Source of the DNA: JAEUIT01 sp044220875 | GTDB lineage: Bacteria; Planctomycetota; Phycisphaerae; Phycisphaerales; SM1A02 | DNA: 64,000 nucleotides | Direction: 5' to 3' | NCBI GenBank assembly: GCA_044220875.1 | Contig: JBGAQH010000001.1 | Span: forward strand, 1,054,001 to 1,118,000 | Part shown: piece after piece, positions 50,301-58,935 of the stretch | Layout: each line of letters starts with the position of its first letter | Numbering within the stretch: position 1 is the first letter of the stretch | The notes under the pieces: generated by a model | Databases searched by the model: none | Seen by the model: only the letters and a program-made list of their open reading frames with translations | What the model was told of the DNA's origin: nothing | Program-made: the position numbers and the translations under genes

Positions 50301-51881
50301 TCAGCGTGACACGTGCCGCGGCAAACGCAACCGCTCCGCGAAAGGCGAACGATCCTCCGCGAAGGTGACGCGCCCGCCCATGATCGTGCCGATCGCCTTC
50401 GGCCTTCTCGTGACCCAATCGCATGCGTAGGGATCGGCGTCGAGGAGCGTGCAGTCGGCCAGCCGTCCCTCGGCGATCACGCCCGCGTCGAGTCCGAGGC
50501 ACTCGGCGGCGGTGCGGGTGTAGGCGACGAGCGCCTCGTGGACGCCGATGCTGTCCTCGATGCGGCACGGGGCGCCGTCCACGTCAAGACCGGTGACGGC
50601 CGCGGCGATGCCGAGCATCGGATCGGGACTGACGATGGGCCAGTCGCTGCCGAACGCGAGTCGGGCACCGGCGTCGAGGAGCCGGCGAAACGGGAAGAAG
50701 CGGTCCATGCGCCGCGGGCCGAGCCGCCCGACGGCGCTGCGGGCGTCGTAGGCCTTGTGCAGCGGCTGCATGCTGGCGAATTGGCCGCGGAAGCGCAACA
50801 GGTCATCGGGCGCGAGCGTCTGGGCGTGCTCGATTCGGGCCGGTGCGCCGTCGCTCGCGTCGATCGCGTCGAGGGCGAGTCTCGCGGCCTCGTCGCCGAT
50901 GGCGTGCATGGAGGGCGAGAGTCCGGCGGCGCGGACGGCGCGGATCCATTCGACGAGAAGACCGCGCTCGGCAAGCTCGACCAGCAATCCGCGGTTCGCC
51001 GGATCGTCCTCGTAGGGTTCGAGCATCCGCGCCGTGCGCGAGCCGAGGGTGCCGTCAACGAACGCCTTCATCCCGATGACCGCGAGTCGGTCGTCGTTGC
51101 GAAAGCCCCGCGCGTAGCCGAGGTCGAGGGGCCACTCGCGATCGAGCAGCGTGACGCGCAAGCGCACGTCGAGAGCGTCACGCTGCGGCTCGAACGCCTC
51201 GCGTACGACTTTCCCATACTCCATCGAGCCGACCGAGGTGATGCCGAGGGCGGCGAGATGGGCAAGCGCCGCGCGCACGGCGTCGCGCCGCGCTTCGGGC
51301 GACGGCGACGGCACGAGCGGCTGCACGAGCGTCCACGCCGCGGCCTCCTGCAGAAGGCCGGTCGGCTCGCCGCGCTCGTCGCGAATGATGCGGCCTCCCG
51401 GCGGATCGCGGCTCAGGTCGTGCCGCTCGCGGAGGAGCGACAGCACCGCGTCGTTCACGACGCAGGCGTGCTGGTCCATCCGCCACAGGACGCAGGGGAC
51501 ATCGCCCGCGGCCGAAAGCCACGAGCGGTCCGGCGCCTCGCGCGGCACGAACCCATCCTCGTTCCAGGAGCGTCCGAGGAGCCACGCGCCGCGCGGCAGC
51601 GTTTCGCGGCGCTCCCGCAGCGCACGCTCGACGTCGGCTCGCCCCCGTGCCGCGGAGAGGTCGACCTGCATGAGCGTCTCGCCCCCGAGCGCGCAATGCA
51701 GGTGGGCGTCGATGAGCCCGGGAAGCAGGGTCGCGCCCGCGAGGTCAATGACCTGACCGATCGGTCGAGACGGGTCGATCGCGAGGATGCGGCCGTCGCG
51801 GAAGGCCACGGACGTCGCCCGCGGCCGGACCGGGTCCATGGTGTGGATCGAGCCGCGGACCAGCGTCAGTTCGTTCGGCAT
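50301..51881 (-). CDS. YtcJ-like amidohydrolase (metal-dependent hydrolase)
   Basis: The 526-residue cytoplasmic TIM-barrel hydrolase shows LLPGLIDAHLHCALGG (metal-binding HxH), MKAFVDGTLGSRTA, SMHAIGDEAARLALDA, IEHAQTLAPDDL, LAFGSDWPIVSPDPM and a C-terminal beta-sandwich (IAEGRLADCTLLDADP). The amidohydrolase-3 group cleaves amides or related bonds in diverse small molecules. ATG 51881 is divergent from the lipoprotein gene, with 34 nt between the starts. It lies directly upstream of GH38. Confidence 0.87.
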   Translation of the reverse strand: MPNELTLVRGSIHTMDPVRPRATSVAFRDGRILAIDPSRPIGQVIDLAGATLLPGLIDAHLHCALGGETLMQVDLSAARGRADVERALRERRETLPRGAWLLGRSWNEDGFVPREAPDRSWLSAAGDVPCVLWRMDQHACVVNDAVLSLLRERHDLSRDPPGGRIIRDERGEPTGLLQEAAAWTLVQPLVPSPSPEARRDAVRAALAHLAALGITSVGSMEYGKVVREAFEPQRDALDVRLRVTLLDREWPLDLGYARGFRNDDRLAVIGMKAFVDGTLGSRTARMLEPYEDDPANRGLLVELAERGLLVEWIRAVRAAGLSPSMHAIGDEAARLALDAIDASDGAPARIEHAQTLAPDDLLRFRGQFASMQPLHKAYDARSAVGRLGPRRMDRFFPFRRLLDAGARLAFGSDWPIVSPDPMLGIAAAVTGLDVDGAPCRIEDSIGVHEALVAYTRTAAECLGLDAGVIAEGRLADCTLLDADPYACDWVTRRPKAIGTIMGGRVTFAEDRSPFAERLRLPRHVSR

Positions 51882-51915
51882 TGCTGCTATCGTACGGGCC
51901 GTTCTGGAGGACCCG

Positions 51916-52632
51916 ATGTCACTCTCTCGACTGCCGCTCGTCACGATGTCCCTGTCCGCACTCATTGCCGTCGGCGCCATTGGTGCCTGCGGCGGCGAAT
52001 CGCCCACGCCGAAGCCGCCGGCCCCGCCGGTGAAGGCGCCGACCCCGCCCGCACCGAACAAGCAGGACACCTCCGCGCCGAAGGCCGATCCGCCGTCGAT
52101 GCCGCAGGCGCCGGCTCCCGCGGGTCAGGCCCAGGAGTGGAAGGTCTCGAGCGCGACCGATGACCCGACCAAGATCGAGGTCGCCGGCCTCGAGATGCCC
52201 AAGCCGACCACGTGGGTCTGGACGCAGCCGACGATGCAGTTCCGCACGCTCCAGTACACGGTTCCCGCCGCGGGCGACTCGAAGGACGCGGGCGAACTCA
52301 TCGTCAGCCTCTTCACCGGCGCCGACGGCGGCCCGATCGAGCAGAACATCGGTCGCTGGGCGAACCAGTTCCGCGACGCCGAGGGCAAGGCCGCGACGCC
52401 GAAGCGCGAGGAGAAGGAAGTCGACGGACTCAAGATCATCCTCGTCGAGCTGAAGGGCGCGTTCATGGCCATGGGTTCGCCGGCGCCGAAGGAAGGCACG
52501 CTCCAGCTCGGGGCGATCGTCCGGGCCGAGGGCCGCACGATCTTCCTCCGCCTCAACGGTCCCGAGAAGACCATCGAGGGCGAGCGGGCCAACTGGGACA
52601 AGCTCATCGCCGGGCTGAAGCACGCGAAGTGA
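51916..52632 (+). CDS. Lipoprotein with Pro-rich linker, unknown function
   Basis: The 238-residue predicted lipoprotein has a signal peptide and lipobox (VGAIGAC, Cys at about 25). A Pro/Ala/Lys-rich linker of about 45 residues follows, then a compact domain (KIEVAGLEMPKPTTWVWTQP, FRTLQYTVP, GELIVSLFTG, RTIFLRLNGPEKTIE). The linker suggests it stands off a membrane or crosses peptidoglycan. The ATG has a good ribosome site (GGAGG, 6 nt). No family function is recognised; similar proteins are common in Planctomycetota. Confidence 0.75.
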   Translation: MSLSRLPLVTMSLSALIAVGAIGACGGESPTPKPPAPPVKAPTPPAPNKQDTSAPKADPPSMPQAPAPAGQAQEWKVSSATDDPTKIEVAGLEMPKPTTWVWTQPTMQFRTLQYTVPAAGDSKDAGELIVSLFTGADGGPIEQNIGRWANQFRDAEGKAATPKREEKEVDGLKIILVELKGAFMAMGSPAPKEGTLQLGAIVRAEGRTIFLRLNGPEKTIEGERANWDKLIAGLKHAK

Positions 52633-52722
52633 CTTCGCCGGACGGATCGAACAGCGACGACGGCGGGCTCCGCGTGGTGCCCCCCCGCGGGGGTTGGGAG
52701 CGCTGCCGTGTTGAGCGAAGCG

Positions 52723-53346
52723 TTAGGCGCCAAACCGCCTGTTGGCCTCATTCCAGTTCACCACGTTCCAGAACGCCGTCACGTAGTCGGGGCGACGGTT
52801 CTGGTAGTGCAGGTAGTAGGCGTGCTCCCAGACGTCGAGTCCGATGATCGGCGTGCCGGTCGCGTCGGCCACCCCCTCCATGAGCGGGTTGTCCTGGTTC
52901 GGCGTGCTGGTGATGGCGAGCGAGCCGTCGCCCTTCCTGATGATCCACGCCCAGCCCGAGCCGAAGCGGCCGGCGGCGGCGGCGGCGAACTTGGCCTTCA
53001 TGTCCTCCATCGAGCCGAAGGCCTTCGTGATCGCGGCGGCCAGGGCCGCGCTCGGCGCGCCGCCCTTGCCGGCCGGGGCGAGGAGCTGCCAGAAGAGCGA
53101 GTGGTTGTAGTGGCCGCCGCCGTTGTTGCGAACCGCGCCGCGAACCGCCTCGGGGACCTTGGTGATCGCGGCGCAGATCTCCTCGATCGACTTGCCCGCC
53201 CAGTCCGCGTGGGCCTCGAGGGCCTTGTTCAGGTTGGTGACGTAGGCGTTGTGGTGCTTGGTGCGATGGATGTTCATCGTCTGCGCGTCGATGTGGGGCT
53301 CGAGCGCGTTCTCTGCATACGGAAGTTCGGGCAACGTGAAAGCCAT
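52723..53346 (-). CDS. sodA: Fe/Mn superoxide dismutase
   Basis: The 207-residue enzyme has the four metal ligands His27, His82, Asp171 and His175 (MNIHRTKHHNAYV, GGGHYNHSLFW, DVWEHAYYLHYQNRR) and GSGWAWI. Gly77 in NNGGGHYNH and the local pattern favour Mn-type or cambialistic use, but metal choice cannot be settled from sequence. It has no signal peptide, so it is cytoplasmic. The start is 36 nt after the MBL gene stop on the same strand. Confidence 0.95.
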   Translation of the reverse strand: MAFTLPELPYAENALEPHIDAQTMNIHRTKHHNAYVTNLNKALEAHADWAGKSIEEICAAITKVPEAVRGAVRNNGGGHYNHSLFWQLLAPAGKGGAPSAALAAAITKAFGSMEDMKAKFAAAAAGRFGSGWAWIIRKGDGSLAITSTPNQDNPLMEGVADATGTPIIGLDVWEHAYYLHYQNRRPDYVTAFWNVVNWNEANRRFGA

Positions 53347-53382
53347 GGTGGTCTCCTGATGGGTGGGCGAAGTGTAGTGCGT

Positions 53383-54228
53383 TCAGCGGAGCGTCAGGCC
53401 GTCGAAGGCCAGCGCCATCGACTTGGGCAGTTGCGGGTCGAGCTCCGCATGGCGAATGTCATGGGTCATGTGAATGAAGTACGTGTGCTCGGCCGCGATG
53501 CGCTCGGCGGCGTCGATGGCGTCGTCGACCTTGAAGTGGGTCGGATGGGCGCGGTAGCGCAGCATGCCGAGGGCCAGGGTCCGCAGGCCGCGGAGGAGCG
53601 GCCAGGAGTCGGGGGGGATCGCGCTCACGTCGGTGCAGTAGGCGAGCGGGAAGGGGCCGGGCTGCTCCGCCGCGACCGTGCCGTCGGCGCCGAGCGCGTC
53701 GAGCCGGAAGCCGAGCACCGGCAACCGGCCGTGGAGCAGCGGCACCGGCGTGATCCGGATGCCGAAGAGGTCGAAGGGCCTGGCGTCGTCGATGCGCCGC
53801 GGGATGAGGTCGGCGACGAAGGAGTCGTTCACGTTCTTGTGCCGCTCGAAGATGTGGCGGTAGACCCGCTTGAGGTGATCGAGGGTGTGCTCGTCGGCCC
53901 AGATCTCGATCGGCTGCTGCATGATGGCGTTGTAGCGCCGCACGTCGTCGAGCCCGAAGGTGTGGTCGACGTGATTGTGGGTGTACACGATCGCGTCGCA
54001 GCGGCTGAACCGGTGCCGCAGGCTCTGCTCGCGGTGGTCGGGGGGCGTGTCGATGAGGAGGAGTCGCGCCTGCCCGCGGGCGTCGGCGAACCGGATCGCC
54101 GCGCCGCAGCGGAGGCGCCGGTCGCGCGGGTCCTCCGAGGTGCAGACCGCGCATTCGCAGCCGATCACCGGGATCCCGGCGCTGGTGCCGGTGCCGAGGA
54201 AGAGGAACTCGACGCCGCTGACGCTCAT
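53383..54228 (-). CDS. MBL-fold metallo-hydrolase (PhnP-like)
   Basis: The 281-residue protein has the metallo-beta-lactamase fold. It starts VEFLFLGTGTSAGIPVIGCE, has a Cys pair (CECAVC) like the structural zinc site of PhnP, and the HxHxDH motif in YTHNHVDHTFGLDD. Further ligands lie in AYCTDVSAIP and YFIHMTHDIRH. PhnP-type enzymes are cyclic phosphodiesterases; others of this branch act on different esters. Its start overlaps the thiE stop as ATGA, which fixes the start at 54228. Confidence 0.87.
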   Translation of the reverse strand: MSVSGVEFLFLGTGTSAGIPVIGCECAVCTSEDPRDRRLRCGAAIRFADARGQARLLLIDTPPDHREQSLRHRFSRCDAIVYTHNHVDHTFGLDDVRRYNAIMQQPIEIWADEHTLDHLKRVYRHIFERHKNVNDSFVADLIPRRIDDARPFDLFGIRITPVPLLHGRLPVLGFRLDALGADGTVAAEQPGPFPLAYCTDVSAIPPDSWPLLRGLRTLALGMLRYRAHPTHFKVDDAIDAAERIAAEHTYFIHMTHDIRHAELDPQLPKSMALAFDGLTLR

Positions 54229-55250
54229 GGGAACACCGCCCGCAGCGAGCGGACCGCTTCGGCCGGGCGCTCGGCAGCACAGACGCAGCCCGAGACGGCG
54301 ACGCCGCGACAGCCGGCCTCGGCGAGGAGCGGAGCGTTGTCGGGGGTGATGCCGCCGATCGCCAGGTGCGGCACATGGCCGAAGCGGGCGAGATACTCGC
54401 GGAGCCACGCGATTCCCGCCTGCGGCGCGTCGGGCTTCACCGCGGTCGGGAACATCGCGCCGACGCCGCAGTAGTCGGCACCCTCGCGCAATGCCCGCTC
54501 CGCCTCGGCGCCGTCGTGGGCGCTCATGCCGATCGCCAGTCGTCGTCCGCAGAGTTGCCGCACGCTCGACGGCGGAAGATCGGTCTGGCCGACGTGCACG
54601 CCGTCGGCGCCGCTGGCTAACGCGACGTCCGCGCGGTCGTTCACGATGACCCGCACCCGCGCCGCCCGGGCCCGTTCGACGATCCACGCGACGCGCTCGG
54701 CGAGCGGCCCGCCGTCGAGCGACTTCTCGCGGACCTGGATCGCATCGGCGCCGCCGTCGATGGTCTGCATGACGACGTCGCGCCACGGCAGTCGGCAGAG
54801 CGACTCGGTGACGAGCACGCACACCCGCCACTGGGCCGCGGCGCCGGGGGCGCGGGCGACGACGGCGGCGCTTCGGTCGTACGCGAGGTACCGGACCCTC
54901 TCGACGGCACGGGCGATCTCGGGATCGACGGCCTTGGCGCACTCTTCGATGCTCCGAAGCGCCTCGCCGAGCCGGCTGGACGCCGCCGCCGCGATGTCCG
55001 GCAGGCCATGGCGGCGGTATTCGCCTTCGGTGGCGTTCGCGGTGCCGACGTCGTTGGCGGTCGAGCGATTGGCGATGAGCCAGCCGGCGGGGAATCGGGC
55101 CAACGCCGCCGCCAGGTCGTGGCGGAGCGACTTCAGGTCGCCGGCGAGCCTCTGGTCCTGCACCGCAAAACGCACCACGTCCTCGAGGGTCCGCAGGGCT
55201 TCCATGGCCCTATTGGCGTTGGCGTCGATGATCCGGGGCAGGGGGTCCAT
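54225..55250 (-). CDS. thiE: Thiamine-phosphate synthase with extra N-terminal domain
   Basis: ThiE joins the thiazole and pyrimidine phosphates to give thiamine monophosphate. The 341-residue product has a helical N-terminal domain (1-130: RIIDANANRAMEALRTLEDV, LKSLRHDLAAAL) known as a ThiE fusion in Planctomycetota and related groups. The TIM-barrel ThiE follows: GGADAIQVREKSLDG, VIVNDRADVALASGADGVHV, YCGVGAMFPT and LAIGGITPDNAP. Adjacent genes are unrelated to thiamine. It is first of a thiE-MBL-sodA set. Confidence 0.93.
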   Translation of the reverse strand: MDPLPRIIDANANRAMEALRTLEDVVRFAVQDQRLAGDLKSLRHDLAAALARFPAGWLIANRSTANDVGTANATEGEYRRHGLPDIAAAASSRLGEALRSIEECAKAVDPEIARAVERVRYLAYDRSAAVVARAPGAAAQWRVCVLVTESLCRLPWRDVVMQTIDGGADAIQVREKSLDGGPLAERVAWIVERARAARVRVIVNDRADVALASGADGVHVGQTDLPPSSVRQLCGRRLAIGMSAHDGAEAERALREGADYCGVGAMFPTAVKPDAPQAGIAWLREYLARFGHVPHLAIGGITPDNAPLLAEAGCRGVAVSGCVCAAERPAEAVRSLRAVFP

Positions 55251-55416
55251 GCGGGAGTCGGGATGCTACGGGCGTCGAGCGATCCGGGCCGAACCGGTCC
55301 TGTCCGGGAGGCGGGGGAGAAAGCGGTTCGCCGTCCCGGGCGAGGGGGGCGCATCGACCGCCGCATCCGATTCACCCGGCAACTGCCGGCCCGTTTCTGC
55401 TATTCTCTCCGCCCCT

Positions 55417-56292
55417 ATGGCCCAGATTCGCGAGCTCAAGAAGCGCATGGTCGCCGTCCGGACCATTCAGCGCATCACGAAGACCATGCAGATGATCGCG
55501 ACCGCGAAGTTCAACGTGGCGCTGCAGCGCGCCCGTGCCTCGCGGCCATACACCGACACCATCCGCAAGCTCGTCGAGGAAGTCTCGGCGGCGGCGGGAG
55601 ATGTCTCCCATCCGCTCCTCGAGCGACCGGCCAAGCCGGCCGGCGTCGAGACGGTGCTGGTCATCACCAGCGACCGCGGTCTCGCCGGAGCGTTCAACGG
55701 TCAGGTCCTGCGAAAGGCCGAGCGCCTGATTCGGGAGCTCCAGCAGTCCGGCAAGAAGGTTCAGCTTCTCGTCGCCGGCAAGAAGGGCGTCGCCTTCTTC
55801 CGTTTCGCCAAGATCGCCATTGCCCGCACCTTCAGCCTCGGCGACAAGCCGAAGTTCGAGGAAGCCGCGGCCCTCGCCGACGAGTTCATGAGCGACTTCG
55901 CCGCCGCCAAGACCGACGCCGTGCACATCGTGTCGATGCGCTTCCTCACCGCGTCGAAGCAGGCTCCGGAGGCCATTCGCCTTCTGCCGCTCACGCCGGT
56001 CGCTTCGCCCGCCGCAGGCGGCGGTGCCCGCGTCTCCTCGCTCGAATTCAGCCCCTCGGCGACGCAGATCCTCAGTGATCTCCTTCCGCGCACCGTGCGG
56101 ATCCAGATCTTCCAGTGTTTCCTCGACGCCGTCGTCAGCGAGCAGGCCATGCGCCGTGTCGCGATGAAGGCCGCCACCGACAACGCCACCGGCCTCGGCC
56201 GCCTGCTCAAGCGCAATTTCAACCGCGCTCGTCAGGGCAAGATCACGACCGAGCTCACCGAAATCGTCTCGGGTGCCGCGGCCCTCAACTGA
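55417..56292 (+). CDS. atpG: ATP synthase F1 gamma subunit
   Basis: The 291-residue gamma subunit forms the rotating shaft of F-type ATP synthase. It begins QIRELKKRMVAVRTIQRITK and TMQMIATAKF and ends GKITTELTEIVSGAAAL, the conserved terminal helices; TSDRGLAGAFN is in the middle. Usually atpG lies between atpA and atpD. Here it stands alone, divergent from thiE and convergent with a rhodanese gene, followed by a strong terminator. The length is normal. Confidence 0.95.
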   Translation: MAQIRELKKRMVAVRTIQRITKTMQMIATAKFNVALQRARASRPYTDTIRKLVEEVSAAAGDVSHPLLERPAKPAGVETVLVITSDRGLAGAFNGQVLRKAERLIRELQQSGKKVQLLVAGKKGVAFFRFAKIAIARTFSLGDKPKFEEAAALADEFMSDFAAAKTDAVHIVSMRFLTASKQAPEAIRLLPLTPVASPAAGGGARVSSLEFSPSATQILSDLLPRTVRIQIFQCFLDAVVSEQAMRRVAMKAATDNATGLGRLLKRNFNRARQGKITTELTEIVSGAAALN

Positions 56293-56337
56293 GGCCCCGG
56301 CGACCGGCGCACCGTTTCGTCCCATGACACCATGAAC

Positions 56338-56369
56338 ACCGGCCCCGACGCGAGCGCGTCGGGGCCGGT
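56338..56369. terminator. Bidirectional terminator hairpin between atpG and rhodanese gene
   Basis: A perfect 14-bp stem (ACCGGCCCCGACGC with GCGTCGGGGCCGGT) has a GAGC loop. It lies 45 nt after atpG and 34 nt after the stop of the convergent rhodanese gene, so it can serve both. The T tract is short on either side (CCTTGTC to the right). Confidence 0.75.
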
Positions 56370-56403
56370 CCTTGTCGTGCGGAATCCTCGGCAGCGAGGG
56401 CGA

Positions 56404-56883
56404 TCAGCTCTTGTCGGTCCCGTTGCCATCGCGCTTCCAGCTCTTCAGCCCGCCGCGGAGGACGTAGACATCCTTGTAGCCGTAGCCAAGGAGCTTCTTG
56501 GCGCAGGCTTTCGCGATCGCATCATCGCCTTCGCTGTCATACACGATGATCAGGTCGCGGTCCTTCAGGGCCACCATGTGCTCGGTATCGACGCGGCCCA
56601 AGGGGAGGCTCAGGGCCCCGGGAATGTGCTCTCGCTTGTATTCGGACTCGGGCCGCGGGTCGAGCCAGGCCGCCCGGGGCGTGCCGTTGATGCCGAACGT
56701 CCCGCGAGGCGTGGACATCAGTTCCATCGCCGCCGCCGACGTGTCGGCCCATGCAATGTCGCTGTCGCGCGTCTTGACGTCGCAGCCGACGGCCACAAGG
56801 AGCGAGGTGGCGGCGACGAGGGTGGCGAGCGAGCTCCGCGCCAAGAATTTCGTCGTACAACGAACGGGGGTAGGGAATCGCAC
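56404..56883 (-). CDS. Rhodanese-like lipoprotein lacking the active-site cysteine
   Basis: The 159-residue product has a lipoprotein signal (SSLATLVAATSLLVAVGC). The rhodanese fold follows: AAWLDPRPESEYKREHIPGA, LSLPLGRVDTE, LIIVYDSEGDDAIAKACAKK and YGYKDVYVLRGGLKSWK. The catalytic loop, normally VYCxxGxxS, reads VYDSEGDDA, so sulphur transfer is unlikely and binding or regulation more likely. The start is GTG 56883 with GGAG 7 nt upstream; no suitable ATG is available. It is divergent from the DsbD-alpha protein gene. Confidence 0.8.
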   Translation of the reverse strand: MRFPTPVRCTTKFLARSSLATLVAATSLLVAVGCDVKTRDSDIAWADTSAAAMELMSTPRGTFGINGTPRAAWLDPRPESEYKREHIPGALSLPLGRVDTEHMVALKDRDLIIVYDSEGDDAIAKACAKKLLGYGYKDVYVLRGGLKSWKRDGNGTDKS

Positions 56884-57081
56884 GATGGTCTCCGTGTCGG
56901 TGGCATCCCTCGCATGGCCGGCGCGTGACTGCGACTGCCTGAGTGGACAGGCCACCATCATGCCGGAAAGTCGCGGTCGGCGGGGCCGATCGCCGAACAG
57001 GGTGCTTGAGGTGCCCGAAAGCCCTCGGCCAAACCGCCTCCCCTCTGGGGGGCTCCAGACAGGTTCACGTACGTTCTGCTC

Positions 57082-57975
57082 ATGACACTCTCGACCTTGC
57101 CGATCGCCGTCACCCTCCTCGCCGCCGCACTGGGAGCCGGCGAGCCCCCGGCCAAAAGCCCAGCATCCCCGGCCCTCCCGCCCGCCGCCCACCCGAAGGC
57201 GAGCCCTACGGTCCAGACCGGTGACTCCCTCGTGACACCCGACCTGGTCGCGCTTGACTCGGTGATGACGCCGGGCAAGCCATTCGCGATCGGGGTTCGT
57301 TTCAAGCTCGCGCCGCACTGGCACCTCTACTGGCGGAACCCGGGTGACTCGGGCGGAGCGCCGGGCATCGAGATCACTGTCCCAGCGGGATTTACCGTCG
57401 GCCCGGTGGAGTACCCCCGGCCGATGGTGATCGAGCATCCGGGCGAAGTGACCATCGGCTACGAGAGCGAAGTCATCTACCGCATCGCGATCACGCCGCC
57501 CGCGACCTTGGTGGGCGTGGCGGATCGAATCGCCATCGAAGCCAAGCTTGATTGGATGGTCTGCAGCGACCGTTGCCTCTTCGGCAAGCGCACGGTGAGC
57601 GTCGAGCTCCCGACCCGCTCGCCGGTGCCGGCCTCCCTCCACGCCGTCGGCGGCGAGTTTCCCGTAACGCTCGCCGAACTTGGGCTGGCCGCCAAGGTCG
57701 AAGGGGCGACGCTCGTCATCACCGGCGAGCGGCTCGCCGCGGGGACGATTGCCCGTTTCATCCCCGACGTCACTCCCGGCGTCAGCTACGGCGCTACCGT
57801 CCCGCCCGCCGTGACTGCGGGCGACAAGGGCCTCAGCCTTTCGATCCCCCTGACGATCAAGCCGCAGAACGCGCTCGGAAAGCCGCTGCGGGTCGCCGGA
57901 CTCATCACCCTGACCCGTCCCGACGGTGCATCCGGCGGGTCGGCATCCGTCGAAGTCGCCATGCCCGCCAACTGA
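57082..57975 (+). CDS. Exported DsbD alpha-type (ScsB-like) domain protein
   Basis: The 297-residue protein has a signal peptide and a Pro/Ala-rich linker. A single domain like the N-terminal periplasmic domain of DsbD/ScsB follows: RFKLAPHWHLYWRNPGDSGG, GYESEVIYRI and LDWMVCSDRCLFGKRTVSVE with the reactive Cys pair. The membrane and thioredoxin parts of DsbD are absent. It may accept electrons from another transporter and pass them to periplasmic partners such as the redoxin encoded next, which is inference from adjacency (84 nt, same strand). Confidence 0.8.
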   Translation: MTLSTLPIAVTLLAAALGAGEPPAKSPASPALPPAAHPKASPTVQTGDSLVTPDLVALDSVMTPGKPFAIGVRFKLAPHWHLYWRNPGDSGGAPGIEITVPAGFTVGPVEYPRPMVIEHPGEVTIGYESEVIYRIAITPPATLVGVADRIAIEAKLDWMVCSDRCLFGKRTVSVELPTRSPVPASLHAVGGEFPVTLAELGLAAKVEGATLVITGERLAAGTIARFIPDVTPGVSYGATVPPAVTAGDKGLSLSIPLTIKPQNALGKPLRVAGLITLTRPDGASGGSASVEVAMPAN

Positions 57976-58059
57976 TCCGAACACTCCCCCACGCGACATA
58001 CGCCGTGGGTTCACCGATACGTCACGTTGTCAACACCTCATTCCTTTCAGGAGACTGCC

Positions 58060-58758
58060 ATGAAGAAATCGATTGCACTCGTTCTCGCCTCGACCCTCAC
58101 CGCCGCCGTTGCCTTCGGCGCCTTCGCGGGCGACAAGGACACCGGCACCAAGACCGGCGACAAGCACGCCGCCCAGAAGCACGAGACCAAGACCGGCGAG
58201 GCCAAGACCGACAAGAAGGCCGAGACCACCAAGGTCGAGATCGGCAAGGCTGCCCCGAACTTCACCCTCAAGACCACCGAGGGCAAGGAGTGGAGCCTCA
58301 CCGACGCGAAGGGCCACATCGTGGTTCTCGAGTGGTGCAACCCCGAGTGCCCGGCCTGCCAGCGCGTGACCAGCGACGGCACCGTCGCCGAGAGCATCAA
58401 GGGCGCGAAGGACGCCGCCTCGGACGTCGTCTACGTCATGATCAACTCCAGCGCCGCCAGCGAGAGCAGCCTCAAGGCGACCGCCGGCTACCTCAAGGAG
58501 CATCACGTTGACGTTCCGGCGCTGCTCGACAGCGAGGGCAAGGTCGGCATGATGTACGGCGCCCGCACCACCCCGCACATCTTCGTGATCGACGACAAGG
58601 GCGTCCTCCGCTATCAGGGCGCGATCGACGACGGCGGCCCGGCGAAGAAGGGCACGATGAACTACGTCGCCAACGCCGTGAAGCAGATCAAGGCCGGCGA
58701 GACCGTCGCTCCGGACAGCACCACGCCCTACGGCTGCGGCGTGAAGTACAAGAAGTAA
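58060..58758 (+). CDS. Exported redoxin (AhpC/TSA-thioredoxin family)
   Basis: The 232-residue protein has a signal peptide (KKSIALVLASTLTAAVAFGA). A Lys/Thr-rich linker follows, then a peroxiredoxin/thioredoxin-fold domain (KVEIGKAAPNFTLKTTEGKE). Its active site is LEWCNPECPACQRV, with three cysteines, and TTPHIFVIDDKGVLRYQGAI follows. The protein ends YGCGVKYKK, a conserved feature of this branch. It probably reduces thiols or peroxides in the periplasm. The ribosome site GGAG is 6 nt upstream. It is followed by a strong terminator. Confidence 0.87.
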   Translation: MKKSIALVLASTLTAAVAFGAFAGDKDTGTKTGDKHAAQKHETKTGEAKTDKKAETTKVEIGKAAPNFTLKTTEGKEWSLTDAKGHIVVLEWCNPECPACQRVTSDGTVAESIKGAKDAASDVVYVMINSSAASESSLKATAGYLKEHHVDVPALLDSEGKVGMMYGARTTPHIFVIDDKGVLRYQGAIDDGGPAKKGTMNYVANAVKQIKAGETVAPDSTTPYGCGVKYKK

Positions 58759-58788
58759 GTCAACGCGAGTTCGCTCGCTGACGAATGA

Positions 58789-58828
58789 ACGACCACGGGC
58801 CGCGGATCACTCCGCGGCCCGAGGTCGT
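58789..58828 (+). terminator. Terminator hairpin after the redoxin gene
   Basis: The inner stem GGGCCGCGGA/TCCGCGGCCC (10 bp, loop TCAC) is enclosed by ACGACC/GGTCGT with a 2-nt internal bulge on each side. It lies 30 nt after the redoxin stop and precedes the convergent dnaN gene's repeat array. Confidence 0.7.
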
Positions 58829-58860
58829 TGTGCAATGGTGGTGTTCGGCGTCGCCGGATC

Positions 58861-58935
58861 AGCTCAACGACATTCAGCTCGCCGACATTCAGCTCGCCGA
58901 CATTCAGCTCGCCGACATTCAGTTCACCACGTTCA
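58861..58935. repeat. 15-bp tandem repeat (five units) at the dnaN 3' end
   Basis: Units of AGCTCGCCGACATTC run end to end. The three central copies (58876-58920) are identical, and the first and last are degenerate. The last unit includes the dnaN stop codon. In the dnaN transcript the array is immediately 3' of the coding region. Its phase is a multiple of three. Confidence 0.9.

Noticed and set aside
58861..58935. CRISPR array
   Set aside because: The units are 15 bp and contiguous without spacers; no cas genes are present.
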